A stretch of DNA of 64,000 nt from JBJMLO01 sp045805265 (GCA_045805265.1 JBJMLO010000024.1:221186-285185), one strand, 5' to 3'. Counted from the stretch's first letter, positions 49,622-57,725 are shown. Notes: generated by a model not told the origin, from the sequence alone. Numbers and translations: made by a program.

Positions 49622-50911
49622 ATGAACCGCCGCGTCTCACATCTCTTCGCGGGTTGGCATACCGGGCTCTCTCGTCCCGTGCTTATCCTTCAGGCGGGCA
49701 ACGCCGTCAACTACTTCGGTTACGGGCTCGTCCTTCCATTTGAGATCATCTATCTGCACCAAGTACGTGGCTTTTCGACGTCGACAGCCGGATTGGTGCT
49801 CGCGGCGACCATGGGGACCTCCGCAATTGCCACCCCGCCGACGGGAGCGCTGCTCGACCGGTACTCCGCCAAAGCGCTCGTGGTCACAGGGAGCTTGGCG
49901 AGCGCCCTCGGTTACGCCGGGTTCGCCTTCGTGGAACATCCCTGGCAGGGGTTTGCCTGCTCAATTATCAGCGGAGCCGGGCTCGGCGTCGCAGGGACGG
50001 CCAATCGGACATTGGTCGTCAGGTTGATCACGCCGGAGCAGCGAGCGGCCGCCTTTGCGCTTAACCGCGTCGCTAGCAACTTCGGTATTGGTGCCGGCGC
50101 GACCGTCGGCGGTTTCATCGTCGCGGCCGCGCAGCGGCTCAGCACATTCCAACTTCTCTATTTCTTCGACGCGGTCACCTACGCCGGATTCGCGCTGATT
50201 GTGCTTGCTGCCGTGCCGAGCCCGCGATCCGAGATCGCCACAGCGACACACGGCAACGGAACCGGCTTTCGCGCGGTCGCTCGAGATCGGCCTTTCCTCA
50301 TCGTGATCGCAGCCAACGTCGTGCTCGTCGTCGTCGGTCACACGTTCTTCTCCAACATCCTGCCGCCGTTTGCAAAGACACACACACCAGTCGGCCCCGC
50401 TGAGATCGGGATCATCATTCTCGTCAACACCTCCTTCGTCGTCATCGCGCAGATCCCGGCGGTGCGCGTAGTGGCACGGATGCGTCGCACACACGCTTTC
50501 GCGGTGACAAGCGCGCTCTTTGCGGTCGCACTGCTCGCGGTGTTGCCAGCGACGCTCATCCACTCGGAGCTCGCTGCGACCAGCGTCCTCGCCGGGGTTG
50601 CGATCGTCTTGGCAATCGGCGAAATCGCACACATTCTCGTTCTCGGGCCGCTGGTCGCGGACATGGCCCCAGAACATCTACTCGGCCGCTACCTCTCTCT
50701 CTACACCCTGACCTTCACCGGCTCCCTGGCCCTCGGCCCGGCCATTGGTGGCCTTCTCCTACAGACCTCGCCGGACGCCATCTGGTGGGGTGGCGCGCTT
50801 GCCGCGCTGCTGGCCGGAGCCGTCCTGCTTCAGCTCGGCGACCGCATACCTGACCCGCTCCACCAAGCACCGTCAACTCTTGCGCCTGCGCCAGAGCCAG
50901 AGCCCGCGTGA
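49622..50911 (+). CDS. MFS transporter (MdtH-like)
   Basis: A 429-aa carrier with 12 predicted helices; loop 2-3 motif GALLDRYSAKALVV and N-terminal GNAVNYFGYGLVLPFEIIYL resemble drug-type MFS exporters. ATG at 49622; a 14-codon frame starting ATG 49581 ends with a TGA overlapping this start and could couple translation. Third codon positions are clearly richer in A/T than in the neighbours, suggesting horizontal origin together with the rraA-like gene. Confidence 0.82.
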   Translation: MNRRVSHLFAGWHTGLSRPVLILQAGNAVNYFGYGLVLPFEIIYLHQVRGFSTSTAGLVLAATMGTSAIATPPTGALLDRYSAKALVVTGSLASALGYAGFAFVEHPWQGFACSIISGAGLGVAGTANRTLVVRLITPEQRAAAFALNRVASNFGIGAGATVGGFIVAAAQRLSTFQLLYFFDAVTYAGFALIVLAAVPSPRSEIATATHGNGTGFRAVARDRPFLIVIAANVVLVVVGHTFFSNILPPFAKTHTPVGPAEIGIIILVNTSFVVIAQIPAVRVVARMRRTHAFAVTSALFAVALLAVLPATLIHSELAATSVLAGVAIVLAIGEIAHILVLGPLVADMAPEHLLGRYLSLYTLTFTGSLALGPAIGGLLLQTSPDAIWWGGALAALLAGAVLLQLGDRIPDPLHQAPSTLAPAPEPEPA

Positions 50912-50940
50912 ATCCCCGCCCAGTTCGCGCGGCGGGCGGT

Positions 50941-50948
50941 GTATATAC
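50941..50948. promoter_or_regulatory. A/T palindrome GTATATAC before ECF sigma gene
   Basis: An isolated GTATATAC in very GC-rich surroundings, 41 bp before ATG 50990. It could be a -10 element (TATATA) or a small operator. Confidence 0.35.
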
Positions 50949-50989
50949 CGGGCGGAGGTACGAGGTGGTGCGGAAGGAAGGAGCGCACG

Positions 50990-52003
50990 ATGGTCACAGC
51001 CGATCTGCTCTCACGGGCGCGGGCAGGGGATGGAGAGGCGTTCCGGGAGCTGGCGGAGTCCCACCGGCGGGAGCTGCAGGTGCACTGCTACCGGATGCTC
51101 GGATCCTTCGCCGACGCCGAGGACGCCGTCCAGGAGACGATGCTGGCCGCCTGGCAAGGCATCGGCGGGTTCACTGAGGAACGCGCGTCGCTGCGCACCT
51201 GGCTGTACAAGATCGCCACCAACCGGTGCCTCAACGCGCGCCGCGCGGCGAGCCGGCGCCCGGTCAGGAAGTGGGATATGTCGCAGTTCGAAGCGCCCGT
51301 GCCGACGCCGCGCGACGAGCCAGTCTGGCTGCAGCCGTTTCCTGACGCGTTCCTCGAGGGCGCCGTCGACCGGCCGCCCGGGCCGGAGGCCCGCTACGAG
51401 CAGACCGAAGCCATCTCGCTGGCCTTCGTGACCGCCCTGCAGCTCCTGACGCCGCGCCAGGTGGCCGTCCTCATCTTGCGCGACGTCCTTGGATTCCACG
51501 CCAGCGAGGTAGCCGGCATGTTGGAGGTGACCATCGAATCGGTCAACAGCGCCCTCAAACGAGCCCGCGCTAGCCTGCAGCGGCGGCAGCAGTCGGCCGC
51601 CGGCCACCAGCCGCCGCCCGCCGCTGGCTCGCCCGCCGAGGACGCGATCGTCGCCATGTTCGCGAGGGCGTGGGAGTCGGCCGATCTCGACGCGCTGGTG
51701 GCCCTGCTGACCGACGACGTCTTCATCGCTATGCCTCCGGAGCCCTTCGGATACGAGGGCCGTGACCTCGTGGCCCGCTACTGCGCCCGCCAATTCGGCG
51801 CGGGCCGCAGGTTCGACCTCGTGCCGGCCCGAGCCAACGGCCAGCCCGCGTTCGGGGCATACCTGCGCGGCCCGGCCGGAATCCGCCACGCGACCGGCTT
51901 CTACGTGCTCACCCTTGCCGGCGGCCGGATCTGCGGCATGACCCGCTTCGAGGCCAGCGTGCTGCCGTGGTTCGGGCTACCGCGATCGCTCCCGAGCCGA
52001 TAG
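50990..52003 (+). CDS. ECF sigma factor with C-terminal SnoaL-like domain
   Basis: A 337-aa protein. Sigma region 2 (CYRMLGSFADAEDAVQETML) and WLYKIATNRCLNARRA are followed by the linker DEPVWLQPFPDAFLEG, sigma region 4 (LTPRQVAVLILRDVLGFHAS...) and a ~120-residue SnoaL-like domain (about 215-330). It matches the actinobacterial SigG-like group (sigma-70 factors with long C-terminal extension), distinct from ECF41. GGAAGGAAGGAG precedes ATG 50990. No anti-sigma gene is adjacent. Confidence 0.87.
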   Translation: MVTADLLSRARAGDGEAFRELAESHRRELQVHCYRMLGSFADAEDAVQETMLAAWQGIGGFTEERASLRTWLYKIATNRCLNARRAASRRPVRKWDMSQFEAPVPTPRDEPVWLQPFPDAFLEGAVDRPPGPEARYEQTEAISLAFVTALQLLTPRQVAVLILRDVLGFHASEVAGMLEVTIESVNSALKRARASLQRRQQSAAGHQPPPAAGSPAEDAIVAMFARAWESADLDALVALLTDDVFIAMPPEPFGYEGRDLVARYCARQFGAGRRFDLVPARANGQPAFGAYLRGPAGIRHATGFYVLTLAGGRICGMTRFEASVLPWFGLPRSLPSR

Positions 52004-52130
52004 CCAGACCCAGCACCGGGCCATGGACCTTGGCTGGGCCGCTCCCCGGTCGATGGCCCGCGGCGTCGCGCCGCTGCGCAACTCCCAGTCGGTGGGATTG
52101 ACACCGGACACCTAGACCCGGACCCGGACC

Positions 52131-52226
52131 TCACCCGGCCCCTGGATCCGGCCGCAACACCGCAAGCCGGTTTCCGCCGAACGGCCGGTCGGTGAACACG
52201 TCGACCAGAGAGAAGTCAAACCCCAT
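52131..52226 (-). pseudogene. PhzF-family epimerase/isomerase, N-terminal fragment
   Basis: ATG followed by FSLVDVFTDRPFGGNRLAVL, the invariant start of PhzF-like proteins, then an early stop after 31 codons. The remaining ~90% is missing. It begins 3 bp after the ridA-fragment stop, so the two once formed an operon. Confidence 0.7.
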
Positions 52227-52229
52227 GGC

Positions 52230-52355
52230 TCAGCCCACTACCACGTCCATCTCAACCGCCGCGCCCAGCGGCAGGGCGGCGACGCCGATCGCGGTGCGTG
52301 CCGGGTAGGGCTCAGCGAAGTGCTCGCTGTACGCCTGACTCATCACCGCGAAATC
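52230..52355 (-). pseudogene. RidA (YjgF) family, C-terminal fragment
   Basis: About 41 codons: AYSEHFAEPYPARTAIGVAA and LPLGAAVEMDVVV, the C-terminal RidA signature with its substrate-binding Arg. There is no N-terminal half; upstream DNA belongs to another gene fragment. Confidence 0.7.
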
Positions 52356-52527
52356 AGATATTCACGGTGAATCCGTACTTCGCATACAACGGCAGACCTG
52401 GCAAGGTCCACATCAGCGACAGCATCCGGGACCCCTCCGACTTCTCGGCCGACTCCGACGCTTCCAGGATGCGTGTCCCCAGGCCCCGGCGGGTCCAGTC
52501 CGAGCGAACGAACATCGCCCTCCCGCG
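52354..52527 (-). pseudogene. GNAT acetyltransferase, C-terminal fragment
   Basis: About 57 codons with MFVRSDWTRRGLGTRILEAS (acetyl-CoA loop) and LPGLPLYAKYGF, the end of a GNAT domain. It is joined in frame to a piece of an aldo-keto reductase gene, so its own start is lost. Confidence 0.65.
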
Positions 52528-52572
52528 CGGGACGATGTCCTCCCCCCGGTGGAGCACCCACGCGAGCGCGAG
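52528..52572 (-). pseudogene. Aldo-keto reductase internal fragment
   Basis: Fifteen codons reading LALAWVLHRGEDIVP, identical in protein to residues in the intact reductase at 32958-33938 but clearly diverged in DNA. It is therefore from a different copy, not a recent duplicate. Confidence 0.65.
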
Positions 52573-52656
52573 GTGAGAAATGAGATCGACGAAGAGGCGG
52601 GTACGGTCCTTGTCCACCGGCCGCAGCATCGAGGCCAGGCATACCGCCGACGCTGA
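52573..52656 (+). pseudogene. RelE-family toxin, C-terminal fragment
   Basis: Last ~24 codons of a RelE toxin (EIDEEAGTVLVHRPQHRGQA...) with its TGA at 52654-52656, 20 of 24 residues identical to the intact toxin at 44631-44900. It abuts the aldo-keto reductase fragment on the opposite strand. Confidence 0.7.
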
Positions 52657-52706
52657 CCGAAGCCAGTGGGAGTTTCCATTCGTTGGTTCGTCGTAGATTG
52701 CGGCTG

Positions 52707-53267
52707 ATGGCGTTCGAGGCCCATCCCGTCACGAAGGACCGCTGGCCCGACCTGCTTGAGCTGTTCGACCAGCCGATCGTCCGGACGTGCTTCTGCATGT
52801 TCTACCGGAAGACGGGAGCGGGCACGGGCGTCGGTGCGGAGAACCGGCGGGCCATGAAGAAGCTCGTCGACGACGGAACGGTGCCCGGTCTGATCGGCTA
52901 CGAGGACGGCGTTCCCGTGGGATGGGTCTCGCTCGGGCCCCGCGAGGACTATTCGAAGCTCCGCCGCTCGCCGATCATGAAGCCAGTGGACGACCGCCCG
53001 GTGTGGTCCATCGTGTGCTTCTTCGTGGACCGCCGGGCCCGGGGACGGGGAGTGTCGGAGCGGCTGCTCCGGGCGGCCGTCGACCATGCCCGGTCCCTGG
53101 GCGTCCGCCTCCTGGAGGCCTACCCCGTGGACAGGGACGAACCGAGCCACCCCGACGACATGTTCTTCGGAGCCAAAGCCATGTACGACCGGGCCGGGTT
53201 CACCGAGGTGGCCCGGCGCAAGCCTGCTCGCCCGGTGGTCCGCATGAGCCTTCCCCCGCCCAGGTGA
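52707..53267 (+). CDS. GNAT-family N-acetyltransferase
   Basis: A 186-aa GNAT protein with an N-terminal RTCFCMFYRK segment, ADxG-like GYEDGVPVGWVSLGPR, and the acetyl-CoA loop FFVDRRARGRGVSERLL, then LLEAYPVD...FFGAKAMYDRAGF. The YoaP-like subgroup carries the N-terminal Cys pair. ATG 52707 is chosen by homology; there is no clear ribosome-binding site. It begins 50 bp after the gene-fragment mosaic. Confidence 0.8.
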   Translation: MAFEAHPVTKDRWPDLLELFDQPIVRTCFCMFYRKTGAGTGVGAENRRAMKKLVDDGTVPGLIGYEDGVPVGWVSLGPREDYSKLRRSPIMKPVDDRPVWSIVCFFVDRRARGRGVSERLLRAAVDHARSLGVRLLEAYPVDRDEPSHPDDMFFGAKAMYDRAGFTEVARRKPARPVVRMSLPPPR

Positions 53268-53297
53268 CCGATACGCCGATGCCGGGCCCCGGCCCGG

Positions 53298-53303
53298 TAT
53301 CTT
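53298..53303 (+). promoter_or_regulatory. Putative -10 element (TATCTT) before the triple GT2 gene
   Basis: TATCTT ends 9 nt before the TTG start codon; GAGGG in between could alternatively serve as ribosome-binding site. Confidence 0.35.
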
Positions 53304-53312
53304 CGAGGGCCC

Positions 53313-55880
53313 TTGACCTCGGTTCCCGCTTCCGACGCTGAACACCCGGTCCGGCCGTTGGTCGCGTGCCTGGCGCCGGTGCGGGACGGCGAGCGGGATC
53401 TCCCGGGGTGGCTGGCATCGGTGCGGCGGTTCTCCGATGTCGTCGTGGCGCTCGACGACGGGAGCACCGACCGCACGGCCGACGTCCTGGAAGCCGATCC
53501 GCTGGTGAAGGTGCTGCTGCGGAACCCGCCGCGGCCCGGGTACGCCGGGTGGGACGACGGGGCCAATCGCGGGCGGCTGCTGGAGGCCGCGGGCTCGCTC
53601 CGGCCCGAGTGGATCGTGTTCCTGGACGCCGACGAGCGGCTCGACGCGGCAGACGCCCGGGCGCTGCGGCGGTTCCTGGAGACGGACGCCATCCCGGGGT
53701 GTGGGTACGGGTTCCAGCATTTCCGGATGTGGGGGAAGGGCCGCTGCGACCCGGAGGCCACGTACGTCTGGCGGGCGTTCGCGTGGTCGCCGGGGCTGGA
53801 GCTTCCGCGAGCGCAGCTGCACTTCGACCCGGTCCCGGCGTCGATCCCCCGTGAGGCCTGGGTGCCGACGACGATCCGGGTCCGGCACCTCGCTGCGGCG
53901 GACGACGACCGTCGGCTAGCTCGTCTGCGCAAGTACGCGGACGCCGACCCCGGGCGGCGCTATCCGACGAACTTCGGCGGCCTCGACGAGCCGCCCGCCC
54001 GGACGGCGCCTTGGCCGACGCGCCCGGCGGACCTCCCCGCGCTGGTGCCCAGGGCGGACCTGGCCCGGACGCGGGACCTCTTCGCGACCGCGACGGGCTC
54101 CTCTTCGGAGGTGGACCGGCCCCTGGTGGCCTGCCTGCTTCCGGTGCGGGACGGCCGGCGGGACCTCCCGGGATGGTTCGAGTCGGTCGGTCGGTTCGCC
54201 GACGCCGTCGTGGCGCTCGACGACGGCAGCGCCGACCGCACGGACGACTTCCTGGAACGGGAGCCCCTGGTGAAGGTGCTGCTGCGCCGGCCGGTCCGGG
54301 AGGGACACGCAGGGTGGGACGACGGCGCGAACCGTCGCGCGCTGCTGGAGGCGGCCGCGAAGCTGGAGCCCAGGTGGGTCATGTTCCTCGACACCGACGA
54401 GCGGATCGACCCCGGCGACGGCGTCGCGCTCCGGGAGTTCCTGGAATCGGGGACGGCCGCGGACGACCGCGCGTACGGGTTCCTGGTGCACCGGGTCACC
54501 GAGGACCTGGCCTCCTGGGACCGGGCCGGGCTGTGGGCGTACCGGCTGTTCGCGTGGCGGCCGGGCCTCGAGCTGCCCGAGGGACTGCTGCACGCCGTGC
54601 CGGTCCCGGCGTCGATCCCGCCCGAGCGGTACACGCGGACCACCGTGCGGATCCAGCACCTGGGAGGGGCGACGGAGGAGCGTCGCCGGGACCGCTACCG
54701 CAAGTACCGGGAGGCCGACCCGGGCGGGGACTGGCAGTCGGACTATGCCGCGCTGCTCCAGCCGCCGAAGGCCCTCCGCCCGTGGGAACCGAGGCCGCCC
54801 GACCTCCCGGTCGTCGCGGACGCCCGTCGCGAAGGCTCGCCTCTGGCGGTGCTCGGTCTGCCCGATCCCGACGCGGATGCCGCGGTGCCAGACCTCGACG
54901 CCCCGGCGCTGTCGGCCGTCGTGATCGCCCGCGACGACGAGGACCGCATCGAGCGCGTGGTCCGCTCGGTGGCCACCCAGGAGCTGCCGGAGCCGTTCGA
55001 GGTGATCGTGGTCGTGAGCGGCACGGATCGCACCGCGAAGATCGTTCTGGAGCGGTTCCCGGAGGTGGCGGTCGTCCAGCTGGACCGCCCGGCGCTGCCT
55101 GGCCAGGCCCGCAACGCGGGGCTGGCGGTGGCGCGGGGCGACTACGTGTCCTTCCCCGGCTCGCACGTGGAGCTCCCTCCGGGGAGCCTGGCGGCGCGCC
55201 TGCGGGCCCACCGTGGGGGATACCCCATGGTCACCGGCACGACGCTGAACGGGACCGAGACGGCCGCCGGGTGGGCGTCGTACTTCCTCGACCACTCGTC
55301 GGTCCTCCCCGGCCGTCCGTCCGAGCCGCTGGCGGTCCCGCCGGCCCACTGCTCCTACGAGCGCGAGCTGCTGCTCCAGGTGGGAGGGTTCCCGGGACAC
55401 CTCCGGGCCGGCGAGGACACGGTGGTCAACCACCTGCTGTACGCGATGGGCGCGCGGGCGTGGCGCGCCGCCGACGTGGAGTTCGTCCACGCCAGCCCGT
55501 GCCGAACCCCGGCGCGGCTGCTCCGCCACCACTTCACCAGGGGCCGCGCCCACGGACGGATCCTGCTCGAGCACACCCCGCCCGGCGGCCGGGTGCTGAA
55601 CAAGGAGGAGGTCGGCCGCATCGGCCTGGCCTACCTCCCGAAGCGTCTGGGCCTCACAGCGGGCAACGTCCGCCGCTGGGGCGGTCCCCAGCTACAGGCG
55701 CGGTACTGGCAGGTCAGGCCGCTGGTGATGGCCGGAGCCGCGGCAGCATGGACGGGTCTGTGGTTCGAATTGCTCCGCCCCACTCCTGGAAAGCTCAGGG
55801 CGCTGCTGGGCCCGCCCGGATCGATAGGCCGGGCCCTCGATCGCGGTGGTGTCAGGGCCAGAGGCTACGGTCCACACTGA
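53313..55880 (+). CDS. Triple-domain GT2-family glycosyltransferase
   Basis: An 855-aa protein with three GT-A (family 2) units. Units 1 (about 17-255) and 2 (269-505) are clear duplicates: LVACL-PVRDG-RDLPGW, VVALDDGS-DRT, EPLVKVLLR, GWDDGANR and FLDxDER occur in both. Unit 3 (533-~790) is a different GT2 subtype (LSAVVIARDDEDRIERVV, GSHVELPPGSLAARL). Unit 3 lacks an obvious DxD (FPGSHVE instead), so it may be non-catalytic or bind differently. No signal peptide; one hydrophobic patch near the C-terminus may contact the membrane. TTG start after GAGGG. Confidence 0.83.
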   Translation: MTSVPASDAEHPVRPLVACLAPVRDGERDLPGWLASVRRFSDVVVALDDGSTDRTADVLEADPLVKVLLRNPPRPGYAGWDDGANRGRLLEAAGSLRPEWIVFLDADERLDAADARALRRFLETDAIPGCGYGFQHFRMWGKGRCDPEATYVWRAFAWSPGLELPRAQLHFDPVPASIPREAWVPTTIRVRHLAAADDDRRLARLRKYADADPGRRYPTNFGGLDEPPARTAPWPTRPADLPALVPRADLARTRDLFATATGSSSEVDRPLVACLLPVRDGRRDLPGWFESVGRFADAVVALDDGSADRTDDFLEREPLVKVLLRRPVREGHAGWDDGANRRALLEAAAKLEPRWVMFLDTDERIDPGDGVALREFLESGTAADDRAYGFLVHRVTEDLASWDRAGLWAYRLFAWRPGLELPEGLLHAVPVPASIPPERYTRTTVRIQHLGGATEERRRDRYRKYREADPGGDWQSDYAALLQPPKALRPWEPRPPDLPVVADARREGSPLAVLGLPDPDADAAVPDLDAPALSAVVIARDDEDRIERVVRSVATQELPEPFEVIVVVSGTDRTAKIVLERFPEVAVVQLDRPALPGQARNAGLAVARGDYVSFPGSHVELPPGSLAARLRAHRGGYPMVTGTTLNGTETAAGWASYFLDHSSVLPGRPSEPLAVPPAHCSYERELLLQVGGFPGHLRAGEDTVVNHLLYAMGARAWRAADVEFVHASPCRTPARLLRHHFTRGRAHGRILLEHTPPGGRVLNKEEVGRIGLAYLPKRLGLTAGNVRRWGGPQLQARYWQVRPLVMAGAAAAWTGLWFELLRPTPGKLRALLGPPGSIGRALDRGGVRARGYGPH

Positions 55881-55890
55881 GTGGGGCCTC

Positions 55891-56331
55891 ATGGGGCGGA
55901 GGGTGTATCGGAGCATGCGGCCGGATCCCGATGATCATCCGGCGTTGGGTCATTCGGCTCGAACATTGGGTGCACGGCCCGGGATCGATATCCCGGTGAC
56001 GGCTTGGGAGGTGCGGCCCGGAACCGGAGGGCTGTCCGTAAGCCTCGATGACCCCCGGAATCTCCCTCTCCATCGTCGTCCGCCAGGCCACGGGGGAACG
56101 GGCAAGGATCCGGTCTTCATGTTGGACGAGGATGACCTGGGAGGGGGCCTCCTTCTGCGGATCGATCCCGACAACGCCACACACGGGTTCGTCGAGCCCT
56201 CGACGGAGATGTCGATGTCCGAATACGAGGCTCAAGTGCGGGCGACCCGCACTCGTGGCGGCGCGTATAGTCGCCTGACAGGAGATCGATCATGCGCAGC
56301 CCAGTCCGACCTCGATTCGAGAAGGCGCTGA
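55891..56331 (+). CDS. Conserved hypothetical protein, possible ADP-ribosyltransferase-like toxin
   Basis: A 146-aa protein with GRRVYRSMRPDPDD start, GGLSVSLDDPRNLP (47-59), RPPGHGGTGKDPVFMLDEDD (63-82) and HGFVEPSTEMSMSEYEA (98-114). The pattern Arg near the start, GG-S-V in the middle and E-P near the end recalls Tse2-like ADP-ribosyltransferase toxins, but this is only a resemblance by eye. ATG 55891 is chosen, 10 bp after the GT2 stop. It overlaps the next small gene by 40 bp. Confidence 0.5.
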   Translation: MGRRVYRSMRPDPDDHPALGHSARTLGARPGIDIPVTAWEVRPGTGGLSVSLDDPRNLPLHRRPPGHGGTGKDPVFMLDEDDLGGGLLLRIDPDNATHGFVEPSTEMSMSEYEAQVRATRTRGGAYSRLTGDRSCAAQSDLDSRRR

Positions 56332-56531
56332 GGAGCGATGCTCCCCTGGAAGCGCTCCGCTCGGAGATTCGCGAACTCTTGGAGGAAGGTTGGAGCCGCG
56401 AAGCGCTCCTCCGTCAACTGGAGTCGGATCGTAGCCTCTTGCGATCGGAAGGGCGATCGGATGACGAGGACGTGCTGCTCGAGGCTATGGACTTCCTGAC
56501 GGGGTGGGCCAGCCCGCACATGAAGCTGTAA
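56292..56531 (+). CDS. Conserved small protein (DFLTGWASPHMKL family)
   Basis: A 79-aa protein: two helices (PLEALRSEIRELLEEG, REALLRQLESDRSLL) and the highly characteristic end EDVLLEAMDFLTGWASPHMKL. Proteins ending this way occur in many bacteria, function unknown. AGGAG lies 7 nt before the ATG. It overlaps the preceding gene, which suggests the pair acts together, perhaps as an antitoxin-like partner (inference). Confidence 0.7.
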   Translation: MRSPVRPRFEKALRSDAPLEALRSEIRELLEEGWSREALLRQLESDRSLLRSEGRSDDEDVLLEAMDFLTGWASPHMKL

Positions 56532-56550
56532 CCCCTCCGTTCTCCAAGCC

Positions 56551-56951
56551 TCACTGGCCGAAGGCCGCGTTCCCGCGTGCCCCATCCTCGACGGGCGCGC
56601 GATCGAGCCCCAGATGTGTGGCCAGCGCGCCCCCCCACGGCACCTCGAAGCTCGGGATCCGTCAGGTGTCCCACCACGCCGACGATCCGATTCGCCGAGA
56701 TCGTGCGGATCTCATGACAGAGGATCACCCCTGGCTCCGTCTGCCCGGCCTGCCCTGCAGGAACGCCAACCTCCTGCGGGTACCGCACGCCTCGGGCCGC
56801 GCTGATCGGGCAGACGGTGAGGAGCCCGGAGCGGTGGAAGGGCTCGTAGGAGACGCTGAGGGCCCGGCGATCCAGCCTGCTCGTAACCCTCCACCGGGTC
56901 GAGGCGGGCGATGACGACCGTCCACCTCAGCCGTCGGGTCAGCCGGGCCAT
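56551..56951 (-). pseudogene. mazF: MazF/PemK-type endoribonuclease, two frameshifts
   Basis: Three frames must be joined to give a full MazF: VVIARLDPVEGYEQAG (start at 56951), then ALSVSYEPFHRSGLLTVCPI, GVILCHEIRTISANRIVGVV and HLTDPELRGAV, then ALATHLGLDRAPVEDGA to a stop at 56551. The first shift is near 56865 and the second in a run of seven C at about 56625-56632. The homopolymer shift could be a sequencing error, the first is less easily explained. The gene overlaps the antitoxin by 13 bp, the usual mazEF layout. Confidence 0.7.
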
Positions 56952-57193
56952 GCCGCGCGGTCGTCGGACGCGAACTCGCGGGCCAGCTGCCCCGCCTCCG
57001 CGACGAACTCGGGGTCAGCGGCTGCCCGCGCCCAACGCTCCGCATCGTCGGTCTCCCGCACCCGCCGTGCCAGCTCGCGGATGGCCACCTCAACCACGGC
57101 GTCCTGCGTGGCCGCCACCTGTTTCCGCTCGGCGAGCTCCCTGACGGTGGCCACTGCCTCGACGGAGAGCTTGTACGTCCGCTTCACGCGCAT
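56939..57193 (-). CDS. MazE-like / ribbon-helix-helix antitoxin
   Basis: An 84-aa protein beginning MRVKRTYKLSVEAVATVREL, a ribbon-helix-helix DNA-binding start, then a charged helix and an acidic toxin-binding tail (ETDDAERWARAAADPEFVAE). ATG at 57193 fits this fold; the longer frame adds a segment overlapping the promoter. It is followed by the frameshifted mazF on the same strand. If the toxin is dead, the antitoxin is an orphan. Confidence 0.72.
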   Translation of the reverse strand: MRVKRTYKLSVEAVATVRELAERKQVAATQDAVVEVAIRELARRVRETDDAERWARAAADPEFVAEAGQLAREFASDDRAAWPG

Positions 57194-57220
57194 ACGGATA
57201 CCATCCCCACTGACATGCGA

Positions 57221-57236
57221 CGTGTCAATCGACACG
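57221..57236 (-). promoter_or_regulatory. Palindrome overlapping a TTGACA -35 element before mazE
   Basis: CGTGTCAATCGACACG, two 6-bp arms around AATC. On the minus strand TTGACA (57228-57223), a perfect -35 hexamer, lies inside it, about 30 bp before the antitoxin ATG. It is a plausible autoregulatory operator; the -10 is not clear. Confidence 0.45.
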
Positions 57237-57319
57237 CCAGAGTCACCACCGACCCCTCGGTGGCGAGCCCCGCCCCGGAACTCGTCCGGTCACTGATCAG
57301 GTGCGTTTGCGCTCGGCGG

Positions 57320-57496
57320 TTAGGCGTCCGTCGTCGGCTCCCCACCGACAGCGAGCGCCACACGGATCAGATCGGATCGCAGGGCATCGAGCGATCGCTC
57401 TAGTAATTCAATCCTGCGCTCCAGCCGCTCCTGGCCCCTGATCGCGTCACGCAGCTTTCGCCCATCTACCGGCCAGTCGGCCACCGCGTTCGGCAT
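57320..57496 (-). CDS. Small coiled-coil protein, SDLxxVALAVG family (copy 1)
   Basis: A 58-aa protein: a charged heptad helix (RGQERLERRIELLERSLDAL) and the motif LRSDLIRVALAVGGEP at the end. GGGAGGTGA, an excellent ribosome-binding site, lies 8 nt before the ATG, supporting expression. This copy has no membrane helix, unlike copies 2 and 4. Function unknown. Confidence 0.65.
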   Translation of the reverse strand: MPNAVADWPVDGRKLRDAIRGQERLERRIELLERSLDALRSDLIRVALAVGGEPTTDA

Positions 57497-57664
57497 GACG
57501 ATGTCACCTCCCTCAGGTTCGCCAGGTTTGACCGTAGCGCCGACGTCTAAATCGGCGTCAAATCTCTATCGGCGACCCGTGAATTCCGCAGCACAACCAG
57601 CGGGGGGCGCCGTGAAGCCGTAGCGTCAGGCTTCAGGGGCCGAAGAGTCCCCCTGAGGGTGCGT
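57497..57664. other. Intergenic region with small hairpins
   Basis: Holds short inverted repeats: CGCCGA/TCGGCG around 57540-57557, GAAGCC/GGCTTC around 57613-57633 and CAGGGG/CCCCTG around 57635-57655. No reading frame that looks real. The hairpins could be terminators for the leftward genes. Confidence 0.4.
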
Positions 57665-57713
57665 GGAGCCCGGACCGGCGGAAAGGCTCGTAGGAGACGA
57701 CGAGGGCACGGCG
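57665..57713 (-). pseudogene. Short mazF internal fragment
   Basis: 49 bp resembling the mazF remnant at 56821-56869 with about six mismatches, coding RRALVVSYEPFRRSGL on the minus strand in an unbroken frame. It lies 12 bp downstream of the copy-2 coiled-coil gene. Confidence 0.6.
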
Positions 57714-57725
57714 CGTATCCGGTCC

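Noticed and set aside
56504..56914. 136-codon plus-strand frame
   Set aside because: Antisense to the mazF remnant, which explains the sequence better.
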